DNA of 52,500 nt from Symbiodinium natans. Taxonomy: Eukaryota; Sar; Dinophyceae; Suessiales; Symbiodiniaceae. The DNA is taken from assembly GCA_905221605.1 (NCBI GenBank), contig CAJNDS010002424.1, positions 241,709 through 294,208 of the forward strand. The letters are read 5' to 3'. The notes below the pieces were generated by a model. The model ran no database searches. It was not told where the DNA came from and was given only the letters and a program-made list of their open reading frames with translations. Positions 31,274-40,482 of this stretch are shown here, piece by piece; position 1 is the stretch's first letter; every line of letters starts with the position of its first letter. The position numbers and the translations under genes are program-made.

Positions 31274-32364
31274 CCTCAGAAGAATCACAGAGAAGAACCA
31301 AGCGTGCTGCGAAGCGCGCCAGTCCGTCACATATCCTATGCGGTTTTTGGGGGTTAGATCGGACTTCCCTGCTTGTGTACTCGCCCGGTATGCAAAGCAA
31401 TACGTACCCGCCCTAAGGGTCAGAAACCATGATGACGCTAAGCGCTCAATCCTACAAACCCTACAGCGCAGAGACAACAATTTCCTCAAAGTCCGCAGGA
31501 AAACCGGTAAACCCTAAACCGATCAAAAAACAACTCCCCAGAGCCCCTAAACCCTAAACCCTAAACCCTAAACCCTAAACCCTAAACCCTAAACCCTAAA
31601 CCCTAAGTCTTAGTTCCCCCCCCTCCCCCGCTTCCACCCCCTCAGGTGGTCGAATCGGCCCCGGGCGTTCAGCGGCAGCCGAATGCTGGAGACCACCTTG
31701 GCGTGAACCCTCCCTAAACCCTAAACCCTAAACCCTAAACCCTAAACCCTAAACCCTAAGCCCGAAACCCTAAACCCAGTCTACGCCAGGGGAGGCTACA
31801 TCGGAGTCGAACCTCGAAGTCCTGAAAAGTTGCAAGTTTAAAAGGTTCACAGTTCAGGGTTCAGGGCTCCTCAAACCCGAAAACTTGTGAATTGACCCTA
31901 AACCCTAAACCCTAAACCGTAGACCCTAAACCCTACCTACCCCAAAGCCCTAGAGAAACCGTAAACTCTCCTGTGCACTATATCCCTATTCACCCTATAA
32001 ACCCTGTAAACCTTACACACCCTATAAACCCTACAAACCCTGTAAACCCGATGAACCCTGTGAACCCTATAAACCCGATAAACCCTATAAACCCTATAAG
32101 CCCTACAAACCCCATAAACCCTGTAAACCCTACAAGCCCTACAAACCCTATAAACCCTACAAACCCGATAAACCCGATAAACCCTCCAAACCCTGAAAAC
32201 CCTATAAACCCTGCAAACCCTATAAACCCTACAAACCCGATAAACCCTATAAAACCCTATAAGCCCCATCAAAGAACCCTATAAGCCCTATCAGCCCTAC
32301 CAACCCGACGTCCCTAAGTAAGCCGGGGCACTGCGATGAGAAGCAAGGCTGCCAGCTGAAGTGA
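31274..32364 (+). CDS. Candidate gene, model 13 (four exons)
   Basis: Exon 31274-31506 has 75 full codons open (PMRFLGVRSDFPACVLARY, then AKRSILQTLQRRDNNFLKVR) and ends G-GTAAACCC. It joins in phase 1 to 31646-31702 (acceptor CTTCCACCCCCTCAG, frame GPGRSAAAECWRPPW) and in phase 1 to 31780-31835 (YARGGYIGVEPRSPEKLQ). It then joins in phase 0 to 32323-32364, ending TGA 32362-32364 (PGHCDEKQGCQLK). About 130 residues, basic. The first two introns begin with GTAAACCC or GTGAACCC and run into CCCTAAA arrays. An ATG at about 31335 could start translation. Confidence 0.5.
31990..32290. repeat. CCCTATAAACCCTGTAAA degenerate telomere-derived array
   Basis: About 40 units of CCCTRYAAA or CCCGATAAA type occur, a 9-base relative of CCCTAAA carrying two extra bases. 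Antisense and sense open frames (NPINPINP, YRVYRVYR) are translated repeat. The array sits in the last intron of model 13. Confidence 0.9.
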
Positions 32365-32524
32365 CCTTCGGGCGCGCTGTGGGAGGACAGGGCAGGAGAG
32401 TTTAGGGTTTGGGGTTTCTAGGGTTTAGGGTTTATAGGGTTTTAGGGTTTAGGGTTTAGGGTGTAGGGTTTAGGGCTGCTTGGGGTTCAGGGTTTAGGGT
32501 TTAGGGGATGATCAGGGTTTCGGG

Positions 32525-32727
32525 ATGTTGACGGTTGCGGCCTTGTACGGGCTGCGCAGGTGGTTGGGGTGGTGTTGCCGCCGGAGAAAAGTGTTCGATG
32601 GCCCTAAACCCTAAACCCTAAACCCTAAACCCTAAACCCAAGCGGGCCACAGCTGCGTTTCGCACGCTGCGAGGCTTTCGAAGCTACTCTGCATCCCCAT
32701 CCTTCCTCAGATCCCGTCAGACCTTAA
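32525..32727 (+). CDS. Candidate 5-prime end of a gene, model 14; organelle-targeting-like N-terminus
   Basis: ATG at 32525 opens 22 codons (MLTVAALYGLRRWLGWCCRR) to AAA-GTGTTC. In phase 0 it joins exon 32643-32727 (28 codons, RATAAFRTLRGFRSYSASPS, donor A-GTCCTA). The joined N-terminus is rich in Arg, Ser, Ala and Phe with no acidic residue, like a mitochondrial or plastid presequence. The intron is 52 nt and almost wholly CCCTAAA. A downstream island (about 32915-32940) could continue it. Localisation is inference only. Confidence 0.45.
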
Positions 32728-33046
32728 GTCCTAAACCCTAAACCCTAAACCCTAAACCCTAAACCCTAAACCCTAAATCCTAAACCCTAAACTTTACCCA
32801 AACCTTGTGGGAGGGTAGAGAAAGCCGAAACCCTAAACCCTAAACCTAAACTTTGGGATTCATTCTTGCCGGGGGGCTGTGTGTGGTTCAGACTGGTTCA
32901 GGATCGGGCAAGCAAGGGTTGCGAGTGTGGAGCTCTTTGAGTTTAGGGCTTAGGGTTCTTTGAGTTGAGGGTTTAGGGTTTGGGGTTTGGGGTTTAGGGT
33001 TTAGGGTTTAGGGTTTAGGGTTTAGGGTTTAGGTATCAACCCTCAG

Positions 33047-33154
33047 AAGCCAAGTTCCGGGCTTCTCCGGAAGCGTGAGGCACTTTGACACCACCCGGCT
33101 GTCGATGCTCTGCACCGCTGTCTGGACGAAGGAGGGCCTGACGCGCGGCTTGGG
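33047..33154 (+). CDS. Candidate 35-codon exon
   Basis: The island lies between two TTTAGGG arrays. Acceptor TATCAACCCTCAG; donor GG-GTTTGG. The frame reads GSVRHFDTTRLSMLCTAVWT then KEGLTRGLG with GC-rich third positions. It possibly belongs to model 14, but the phase with its last certain exon does not match. Confidence 0.4.
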
Positions 33155-33221
33155 GTTTGGGTGTTTAGTGTTTAGGGTTTAGGGTTTAGGGTTTAGGGTA
33201 CATTGGCAAAGGGAGGCTCAG

Positions 33222-33865
33222 TGTGTATTTTGGGAATGCTGGGTTACCGGACTTCCCTTGGGTCACAAGCATACAAGAATGTTTGTGACCCAAGGGATTG
33301 CAGGTTCGGATTCTAGAATCCCTTATATGATTCTTAGGTAACACCCTAAACCCTAAACCCCAAACCCCAGACCCTAACCCTACACCCTACACCCTACACC
33401 CTACACCCTACACCCTACACCCTACACCCTACACCCTACACCCTACACCCTACACCCTAAACCCTAAACCCTAAACCCTAAACCCTAAACCCTAAACCCT
33501 AAACCCTAAACCCTAAACCCTAAACCCTAAACCCTAAACCCTAAGAAAGTGGCTTTGGGTTAAGGAAGAGCCTGTATCATCCATGGCAATCCCGCCGCCA
33601 GAGCTGTCACCAGCAACACATAAGCGTCCACCTAGGGTTGCTCGTCCTTCTCGTCCGCCTCATATGATTCTTAGGTAACACCCTAAACCCTAAACCCTAA
33701 ACCCTAAACCCTAAACCCTAAAGCTCATCGACTTCGGGGGTGCCGGGCAGCAGCACAAGTTCAGCATTCTCGGCTGTCCTCTGCGCACCGAGTCTCGAAA
33801 TCGCTGCGCGAACATGTGTCGCCTTAGATTGTAGGGTCGTTTCATGGAACCCTGTCGTCTCAAGG
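33222..33865 (+). CDS. Candidate gene with duplicated exon ends, model 15
   Basis: Exon 33222-33337 (VTGLPLGHKHTRMFVTQGI ... MILR) and exon 33550-33674 (KEEPVSSMAIPPPELSPATH ... MILR) end with the same 14-odd bases and the same donor and intron start (AG-GTAACACCC). Both start in phase 0 and end in phase 2, so they cannot both be included in one frame, which suggests alternative use. Exon 33724-33865 continues in phase 2 for 47 codons (Ser-rich, APSLEIAARTCVALDCRVV). A competing frame in that exon contains LIDFG, discussed under rejections. Confidence 0.38.
33378..33458 (-). repeat. CCCTACA variant array
   Basis: About 12 uniform CCCTACA units are flanked by standard CCCTAAA units (to 33543). 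The sharp switch from one variant to the other shows block homogenisation. Confidence 0.93.
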
Positions 33866-34009
33866 GTTTAGGGTTTAGGGTTTAGGGTTTAGGGTTTAGG
33901 GTGAGTAGGGAACCCTACAGTGCCCAAAAAAGCAAAAGCCACAAACCCAAACAAGCCTTGAACCCCAAAAGCCTAGACACCTCACGCCCAGCGCGATCCT
34001 GCCTTGCAG

Positions 34010-34140
34010 TTACCACTGTAGATTGTACTTTGTGACTTCTCTAGACTATGGTCCCTTTTGGGTTACTACAAAAAGGCGGCCCCCCTTATTTCGGGCACTT
34101 AAAGAAGTGACCAACCAGAAGCCTGATTGTCGGGAATCAG
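34010..34140 (+). CDS. Candidate 43-codon exon
   Basis: Acceptor GATCCTGCCTTGCAG is followed by a frame reading FVTSLDYGPFWVTTKRRPPL and RALKEVTNQKPDCRES. It probably ends at a GC donor (G-GCCCTAAAAC), although the frame stays open to about 34208. Left neighbours are unique; CCCTAAA-type units follow from 34235. Confidence 0.42.
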
Positions 34141-34406
34141 GCCCTAAAACTCCTGAAAGCTTCCTAAGCCCCAAGCCCCTTAAACACACAAGCCCAAAGC
34201 CCCTATAAGCCCCGAAGGCATCAACCTTCTCCCCTTATACCCTGAACCCTGAACCCTAAACCCCAAACCCTAAACACCCTAAACACAAAACCCGAACCCT
34301 AAACACTAAACCCTAAACCCTATAAAACCCTTGAACCCAAAACCCTAAACACCAAACCCTGAACCCTAAACCCTTCACCCTAAACCCTGAACCCTGAACC
34401 CTGAAG

Positions 34407-34461
34407 CTGCGCCGGGCACACAGTTCATTCAAACACAAGGCCGAGGCCACCTGAAGTTCGG
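34407..34461 (+). CDS. Candidate short exon
   Basis: After CCCTGAAG the frame APGTQFIQTQGRGHLKF runs to GG-GTTTAG. Another plus frame ends in TGA (RRAHSSFKHKAEAT). Short, so weak. Confidence 0.3.
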
Positions 34462-34770
34462 GTTTAGGGTTTAGGGTTTAGGGTTTAGGGTTTAGGGTTT
34501 AGGGTTTAGGGTTTAGGGTTTAGGGTTTAGGGTTTAGGGTTTAGGGTTTAGGGTTTAGGGTTTAGGGTTTAGCGTTTAGGGTTTAGGGTTTAGGGTTTAG
34601 GGTGTAGGGTGTAGGGCTGAGGGTCTAGGATTTAGGGCTTAGGGTTTAGGAGCTCGGCGGTTCAGGGGTTCAGGGGTTTTTAGGGTTTAGGGTTTAGGGT
34701 TTAGGGTTTAGGGTTTAGGGTTTAGGGTTTAGGGTTTAGGGTTTAGGGTTTAGGGTTTAGGGTTTAGAGA
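34462..34770 (+). repeat. TTTAGGG arrays (two blocks)
   Basis: About 22 and 12 copies are separated by a degenerate stretch (34615-34680) with TGTAGGG and TTCAGGG units. The next 34770-34950 holds a G run and a further short array; no gene seen there. Confidence 0.93.
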
Positions 34771-35066
34771 GAATGAGGCTTAGGGGCAAACTAGGATTCT
34801 AGGAGTCGAAGTCTAAGGCCTCGGGGGGAGGGGGGGGGGGGGGGCTCTTTGGGTTTTAGGGTTTAGGGTTTAGGGTTTAGGGTTTATGGTTCTTCTTGCT
34901 TTTGTTGCAACGACGGCACTTTACAGTTTAGGGTTGAGGGTTTAGGGAACTTGCAGACGTCTGGATACGTGTCTTGTCACCATGATCATCAGAGGAAATA
35001 TACCCTAAGCCCCAAACTTCAAACCCTAAACCCTGAAGCCCGAACTCATTTCATAAACGCCGGCAG

Positions 35067-36166
35067 CGCATGGACGTCGTGCTCAAGTTACACGATCAGT
35101 CCATCACTGGCGGGCTGCCGGTTTAGGGTTTAGGGCTTAGGGCTTGGGGTTTAGGGCTCAATGTGTAGCTGAGAATTGCCTAGCCGCGGGCGCTAGCATC
35201 ATCGACCAAAAGTTTGCGGCAGATGCATAGCTACCTGGTTCCTTACGCCGAAAATAAAGTTCCTTTCGCACGACTGTTTGCGGATCTTTCGCGGATGCTC
35301 ACATGTCGAGTCCCAAACCCGGCCCTAAACCCTAAACCCTAAACCCTAAACCCTAAACCCTAAACCCTAAACCCGAAACCCTAAACCCTAAACACTAAAC
35401 TCAACTTCCTTCTCAACAGCCGAGTAAAGTGCAACTACTGACTCAGGTGGTTGAGCGCCGTGCGCACCCCAGCTGCTGGGAATCCTTCCACTGGTACCTG
35501 CCCCCCCCCCCCCCCCCCCCCCCAAGAGCCCCAGGAGGTGAAAGGGCAGAGGATCCAAAACCCTAAACCCTAAACCCTAAACCCTGAACCCTAAACCCTA
35601 AACCCTAAACCCTAAACCCTAAAACCCTAAACCCTAAACCCTAAACCCTAAACCCTGTTTAGGGGCTGGCTTCCCTATAAGGGTCCAGGTCCCAACCTAG
35701 AATATACTTGGGCCCTAAAGCTATGTACCCCGGCCTCACCCACAGAAGAACGAAGACCCTTTCGTTTAAGCATGGTTTGGGGTCGAATGCTCTGCCCCTC
35801 CTATCTCAACCTAGCCAATCAAAAGTAATGCAAAAGCAGCAAAACAAGAACATCTTTCAGTACAAATGAAGCAACAGATAAAGAGCTGAAGCTAAACCCT
35901 GACCCGAAACCACACACCTAGAAAGAAACTTCGAAGCCACAACGACCCTTTTCCCGAAACCTCCCTCGAAATATTGGGTGTGGGGCTCAGGGTTTAGGGT
36001 GCTTGAATTTCGGTGTTCAGGTGTTTGTACGACTCCCAGCCTTACTATACCCTCGAAACCCTAAACCCTAAACCCCAAACCCTAAACCCTTTTGCCCTAC
36101 TCCTTAGTTGCTGAGTTCATAAGCCCTCAAAAACCTGCACACTTTCAGTTCTATAGGGGATCATAG
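35067..36166 (+). CDS. Candidate gene, model 16 (five exons, poly-Pro)
   Basis: Exons 35067-35120 (RMDVVLKLHDQSITGGLP), 35223-35309 (MHSYLVPYAENKVPFARLFA), 35420-35537 (acceptor CTTCCTTCTCAACAG; KVQLLTQVVERRAHPSCWES then eight Pro from a C23 run) and 35746-35824 (acceptor GGCCTCACCCACAG; LSMVWGRMLCPSYLNLANQ; donor GTAATG) join in consistent phases 0, 0, 1. A likely last exon, 36108-36166 (acceptor TTGCCCTACTCCTTAG; AEFISPQKPAHFQFYRGS, TAG 36164-36166), does not match in phase, so a short exon may be missing. Introns carry CCCTAAA at their ends. Product unknown. Confidence 0.48.
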
Positions 36167-36241
36167 TATCCCAAAAAGGGTTTAGGGTTTAGGGTTTAGG
36201 GTTTAGGGTTTAGGGTTTAGGGTTTAGGGTTTAGGTTGAAG

Positions 36242-36545
36242 ACTCTGGGTCGGGGCCGAACGACGGCTCTTTCGGCCTTCTTGTTGAGTAGGTGGGGTGG
36301 CTAGGTGGCGGGCCCAAGGGATGCTGCAAGAGTTGTAAACCCCAACACCCTGAAACCTTGTTTTTTGGTTTAGGGTTTAGGGTTTAGGGTTTAGGGTTAC
36401 TCAAACCCTCAAGTCCTAACCTTGCGAAAGCCCTGACCCTTCGACCCTCCAAGTTCTCCCCCACATGCTGGGGCGTGCGAGATGCACTTGCCAGCCTTGG
36501 GCAGAGGCTTACAATCTCAAGGCTGAAGATTTCAGGAGCTGAGGG
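36242..36545 (+). CDS. Candidate gene, model 17 (partial)
   Basis: Exon 36242-36291 (TLGRGRTTALSAFLLS, donor AG-GTGGGG) joins in phase 2 to 36414-36545 (43 codons, LTLRPSKFSPTCWGVRDALA then SLGQRLTISRLKISGAEG, donor GG-GTACCC). Further islands at about 36662-36715 (acceptor GGGCGTACCAG) and 36774-36835 (LRLRLKPLARWQHGPRKP) may continue it. It begins 76 bp after the preceding stop. Confidence 0.42.
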
Positions 36546-37102
36546 GTACCCTAAACCCTAAACCCTAAACCCTAAACCCTAAACCCTAAACCCTAAACCT
36601 TCAACCCAAAGCCCTTCAGAGTGTAGGGCGCAGGGGGCTTTCAGAGCTTGGGGGTTTGGGCGTACCAGCTTCGAGATGATAGGGCTTCGGGTGCAATTCC
36701 CGAGTCTCTTGTGCTAGGGTTTAGGGTTTAGGGTTTAGGGTTTCGGGTTTCGGTTTTAGGGTTTAGGGTTTAGGGTTGAGGCTTTGCGGCTCAGGTTGAA
36801 ACCCTTAGCCCGTTGGCAGCACGGCCCACGAAAGCCTGGTACCCTGAACCCTGAATGGCTCCGAAACCCTAAACCCTAAACCCTAAACCCGAGATTCCCT
36901 AAACCCTAAACGTGCTTTGCGCGGCGCGTTCAGGCAAGTAGATGTCGGGTTTAGGGTTTCGGGTTTAGGGCTTTGTCTTCCCGGGATGCAAGAGGACATG
37001 CTTCTAGGGTTTAGGCTTTAGGGTTTAGGGTTTAGAGCTTAGGGCTTGCAAGCAAAAGGGCTTAAGCATTTATGATCATGTTATCCTTGATGGGATTCGA
37101 AG

Positions 37103-37297
37103 ACAATTTACGAATGCATCCGACATGCAAGTTCGATAGGTCCGGCTGGGATTCACGGGCTTATTCCTGAACGAACGCAAAACCAAAGTTCAGCTGAACA
37201 ACGTGAATGCTCAGTCTTTGCCGAGTCAGAGAAAGTGCGGCTTTTGTTCGCCCACTTGGAATCTTGGATTCCCGCAATGAACAAGACTCACGGATGA
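37103..37297 (+). CDS. Candidate 64-codon terminal exon
   Basis: This lies in the longest stretch without telomeric repeats (about 37045-37690). After GATTCGAAG a frame is open for 64 codons to TGA 37295-37297 (RHASSIGPAGIHGLIPERTQ, then ESEKVRLLFAHLESWIPAM). It is not GC-extreme, so the open length is more informative here. Product unknown. Confidence 0.45.
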   Translation, partial: TIYECIRHASSIGPAGIHGLIPERTQNQSSAEQRECSVFAESEKVRLLFAHLESWIPAMNKTHG

Positions 37298-37376
37298 CAG
37301 TGAGTGAGTGATTGAATGAACATCCCAAGTACTCAGGTTCAAATTGCTAGGCCGTGAGGCTTCCTCGTAAATAAAG

Positions 37377-37475
37377 ATGGCTCAAGGCCTCGGAGATGAG
37401 TCGACTGACGAAGTCAATGCACCCTTGCGCGCTGGAGGAACATACCGGGCAAGGAGGCACCGGTCTAGGCCCTGA
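37377..37475 (+). CDS. Candidate 32-codon small ORF
   Basis: ATG 79 bp after the previous stop opens 32 codons (MAQGLGDESTDEVNAPLRAG) ending TGA 37473-37475, with a basic C-terminus. An AG (tactcag) 45 bp upstream could receive a spliced leader. It could also be the first exon of a longer gene. The rest of the unique block to 37690 shows no clear exon. Confidence 0.35.
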   Translation: MAQGLGDESTDEVNAPLRAGGTYRARRHRSRP

Positions 37476-37694
37476 CGACCTTTCGGATATAGTCCACCTA
37501 AAGCCGAAGCACTAACCCCTACGTCCAAGGTACGCCAGCTCCTTTTGATGGAGAATTCCTGAATCCTTTCTCCTCCTTCTCATGGACATGATTTGGGTGG
37601 TGCAGATCTGTAGGGCCTGGGTTCAACAACCCTACAGCCCATAGATCCTATAAATCCAGAAATATGAAGCCTAGAAACCCCGGACCCTGCGCTC

Positions 37695-37900
37695 TAAAAA
37701 ACCCAAAACCCGAAACCCTAAACCCCAAACCCAAAAACCCCAAACCCTATAAACCCTAAACCCCAAACCCCAAACCCTAAACCCCAAACCCTAAACCCCA
37801 AACCCTAAACCTCAAACCCTAAACCCCAAACCCTAAACCCTAAACCCTAAACCTTAAACCCTGAACCCTAAACCCCAAACCCTATAAACCCTAAACCCCA
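37695..37900 (-). repeat. Mixed CCCTAAA / CCCCAAA array
   Basis: CCCTAAA and CCCCAAA units alternate, with two CCCTATAAA units. The same mixture appears at 52111-52292. Confidence 0.9.
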
Positions 37901-37903
37901 GAG

Positions 37904-37968
37904 CCCAACAAGCTCCAGGCTGACGCAGCGACACCACGAACAAGCTCGGAGGAGGCGCGGAGCCTAGG
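37904..37968 (+). CDS. Candidate short exon
   Basis: After CCCCAGAG the frame NKLQADAATPRTSSEEARSL runs to GG-GTTCAG of the next array. Left flank C-strand array, right flank G-strand array. Confidence 0.38.
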
Positions 37969-38196
37969 GTTCAGGGTTTAGGGTTTAGGGTTTCGGGTTT
38001 GGGGTTTAGGGTTTAGAGTTGAGGGCTTAAGGTTTAGGTAGCTAGGGGGTTTTCGGGTTTGTGGGCTGTTAGAGAGGTCTCGCCCTCATGTTCAATATAT
38101 TCCTCTTAAACCCATCTCAGGAAATATCCAGTTGAGGGTTGAGGGGTCGGGATTTGGGTATGTACATAGGGGCTCAGAGGTTCAGGGGTTTAGGGC

Positions 38197-39289
38197 ATGG
38201 CGGTCAAGGGCTTCAGGAAGGGCTTCGTAGCTTCCGGGACTTCGACCCTCAATCTGAGACACTCACCTAAGGGTACCTAAGGGTTAAGGGTTTAGGGTTT
38301 AGGGTTTAGGGTCTAGGGTTTAGGGTTTAGGGTTTAGGGTTTAGGGTTTAGGGTTTAGGGTTTAGGGTTTAGGGTTTAGGGTTTAGGGTTTAGGGCATTC
38401 GGAGACCCCGGCCTTCTACGCTCAATGCATAGGCTCAAAGCTTCGAGTGGCTATTTATATGTAGGGAACTTAAACCCAAATTAAACCTTAAACCCGAGGG
38501 CCTACAGTCTGCTGGGGCTTCAAAGGTAGGGTTTAGGGTTTAGGGTTTAGGGTTTAGGGTTTAGGGTTTAGGGTTTAGGGTTTAGGGTTTAGGGTTTAGG
38601 GCATTCGGAGACCCCGGCCTTCTACGCTCAATGCATAGGCTCAAAGCTTCGAGTGGCTATTTATATGTAGGGAACTTAAACCCAAATTAAACCTTAAACC
38701 CGAGGGCCTACAGTCTGCTGGGGCTTCAAAGGTAGGGTTTAGGGTTTAGGGTTTAGGGTTTAGGGTTTAGGGTTTAGGGTTTAGGGTTTAGGGTTTAGGG
38801 TTTAGGGTTTAGGGTTTAGGGTTTAGGGTTTAGGGTTTAGGGTTTAGGGTTGTCTCTTCTGGTGTCGCTACAGAAATCCCTTGGACTGGTGGATGCGCGT
38901 ACAGAAAAATCCCCCCCCTCCCCCCCCCCAAAGTGACGACTTTGTATGCAGAGTTTGGGCAGTAGACATTTTCTTAGGGCTTCATGGTGTGGGGTTCAGC
39001 GCTTAGGGTTCTGTGCGTCCCGTGATAGATGGCTTTGGGTTCTAGACCCCGCTTGCGGCTTGGCATCTCTTCTCAAAAGAGATCAATAAGGTGAGAGAGA
39101 TCACAAGGAGGAGCTCAATTGGGGTCTCGGGTCTAGGGACTGAGGGCTCTTAAAGTTTCAGAGATGCGCTCTGAGGGCTTAGGGTTTAGGCTAGGGGTTG
39201 GGGCTAAACGAACCCTAAGCCCTGCAAAGCAAGCCCTAACACCACAACACTTGCCATTAACCGACCTTGCTACCGAAACCCCAACATGA
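38197..39289 (+). CDS. Near-complete candidate gene, model 18 (99 codons)
   Basis: ATG at 38197 starts exon 38197-38272 (MAVKGFRKGFVASGTSTLNL). It continues through 38394-38460 (FYAQCIGSKLRVAIY), a 38-nt intron (38461-38498) and 38499-38525 (AYSLLGLQ). Next come 38874-38943 (acceptor TCTGGTGTCGCTACAG; PLDWWMRVQKN, six Pro, QSDDF) and 39230-39289 (QALTPQHLPLTDLATETPT), ending TGA 39287-39289. All junction phases agree. The second acceptor is the TTTAG of the telomeric array itself. Exons two and three are duplicated exactly 206 bp downstream. The N-terminus is basic and Ser/Thr-rich, possibly a targeting peptide. No family recognised. Confidence 0.5.
38394..38737 (+). repeat. Exact 206-bp tandem duplication of an exon cassette
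   Basis: The 137-bp unique segment 38395-38531 is repeated without a visible change at 38601-38737, each copy preceded by a TTTAGGG array. Each copy contains two exon candidates and the 38-nt intron. Including both copies would break the frame, so the second is silent or alternative. Confidence 0.95.
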
Positions 39290-39553
39290 CCCGGTTTAGG
39301 GTTTAGGGTTTAGGGTTTAGGGTTTAGGGTTTAGGGTTTAGGGTTTAGGCTTTAGGGTTTAGGGTTTAGGGGACATGCCCCTACGTTGCCATCGTTGAGG
39401 GTATATGCTTTGGCGATGGCGGGTCCATCGGACCCCGAAACCCTAAACCCTAAAGCCTAAACAAAAAAAACCCAAGCCCTTAGCCCTAAACCCTAACCCT
39501 AAACCCTAAACGCTAAGCCCTAAACCCTAAACCCTAAACCCTAAACCTCCAAG

Positions 39554-39633
39554 TGCGCACCAAGGGACCAGTGGACGCGTGTCTTGCATTCAGGCTGCTT
39601 GCCTTGGTCCCACCGTGGCCAAGTGGCAGATAA
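39554..39633 (+). CDS. Candidate terminal exon
   Basis: After CCCTAAACCTCCAAG the frame GPVDACLAFRLLALVPPWPS runs to TAA 39631-39633. It follows a CCCTAAA array (39437-39545). The sequence TGGCCAAGTGG inside resembles a Pol III A box, but no B box follows. Confidence 0.35.
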
Positions 39634-39665
39634 GAGGGCTCACCATTGAACATTGCCAAAGAACA

Positions 39666-39784
39666 CTATTTGCTTAAGAACCACCAAAAAACATAGAAAA
39701 CAATCCCTAGACTAACCTTTTTAGGAAGAACACTTTAGTTTTTTCTTTGGGGGGCGGGGGGGAGGATTCTTAAGCAATTCGTAG
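39666..39784. mobile_element. Element family 2 (MITE), 119 bp
   Basis: Terminal repeats CTATTTGCTTAAGAACC and GATTCTTAAGCAATTCGTAG are inverted. Copies are at 47958-48045, 48893-48999 and a decayed one at about 22880-22965. Confidence 0.8.
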
Positions 39785-39957
39785 AAAGAAAATAAAGGGT
39801 TCAGCACCTTCTCAAAGGGTCTTCCTGGGTTGGCCAAAAGGTCTGCGATTTAGGGTTCAGGGGCCTGGTGCTGAATGCCTACACCCTAAACCCTAAACCC
39901 TCAACCCTAAACCCTCACCCCTAAACCCTGCACCCTAAACCCTAAACCCTAAACCAG

Positions 39958-40243
39958 CACAAGCCGACGCCTGCCTCCCTTTGAGCACCCGGCTGGTGTC
40001 CTGTCTGGTCGAGCTCGAGATGCCGGCTGCAGCCTGCGGTTCAGTTTGTTTTTTTTTAGGGTTTAGGGTTTAGGGTTTAGGGTGTAGGGTTTAGGGTTTA
40101 GGGTGTAGGGTGTAGGGTTTAGGGTTTAGGGTCTAGGGTGTAGGGTTTCTTTGCAGTTGTCCCTGGTGGTACAAGAACTGCCGTACCACAAGGAATACTG
40201 GAAAGAGTTATGGTACTGGTGTTGCAATATGGGTTGTTGCTAG
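39958..40243 (+). CDS. Candidate gene end, model 19 (two exons)
   Basis: Exon 39958-40043 (CLPLSTRLVSCLVELEMPAA; about four fifths of third positions G or C; donor GTTTGTTT) joins in phase 0 to 40157-40243. The second exon has acceptor GGTTTCTTTGCAG, frame SLVVQELPYHKEYWKELWYW, and Cys-rich end CCNMGCC to TAG 40241-40243. The intron is 113 nt and mostly TTTAGGG and TGTAGGG. The antisense frame here is a shadow. Confidence 0.47.
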
Positions 40244-40277
40244 CACGGCTCTTGATTGAAGAAACAGCCATGTTACA

Positions 40278-40372
40278 CGCACACACACACACACACACAG
40301 AGCGCGAGCGAGAGAGAGAGAGAGAGAAAGCGAGCGAGCGACAGACAGCATATATATATATATATATATATA
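40278..40372. repeat. CA, GA and TA dinucleotide microsatellites
   Basis: (CA)n, then (GA)n with gcgagcgagcg, then (TA)n follow one another, downstream of the stop of model 19 and before a C run (40438-40457). Confidence 0.93.
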
Positions 40373-40482
40373 CGTAAACATCTGTATAGAGATAGGTAGA
40401 TGGAAAGATAAACACCGAGCCCTTACTTTGAACCCAACCCCCCCCCCCCCCCCCCCCTCCCCCCAACCTCTTGCGCGTCAAG

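Noticed and set aside
31241-31489. 82-codon minus-strand ORF
   Set aside because: It overlaps the better-supported plus-strand exon 31274-31506, which has a splice donor and continues in frame through three more exons.
33724-33865. Protein-kinase DFG-like motif (LIDFG) in one frame
   Set aside because: That frame starts in a phase that does not match the preceding exon, lacks other kinase motifs and stops after 36 codons; a competing frame fits the phase.
37355-37386. Relict dinoflagellate spliced-leader sequence (ends TGGCTCAAG)
   Set aside because: Only about nine 3-prime bases match and they fall inside the small ORF at 37377; no other spliced-leader remnant was found in the window.
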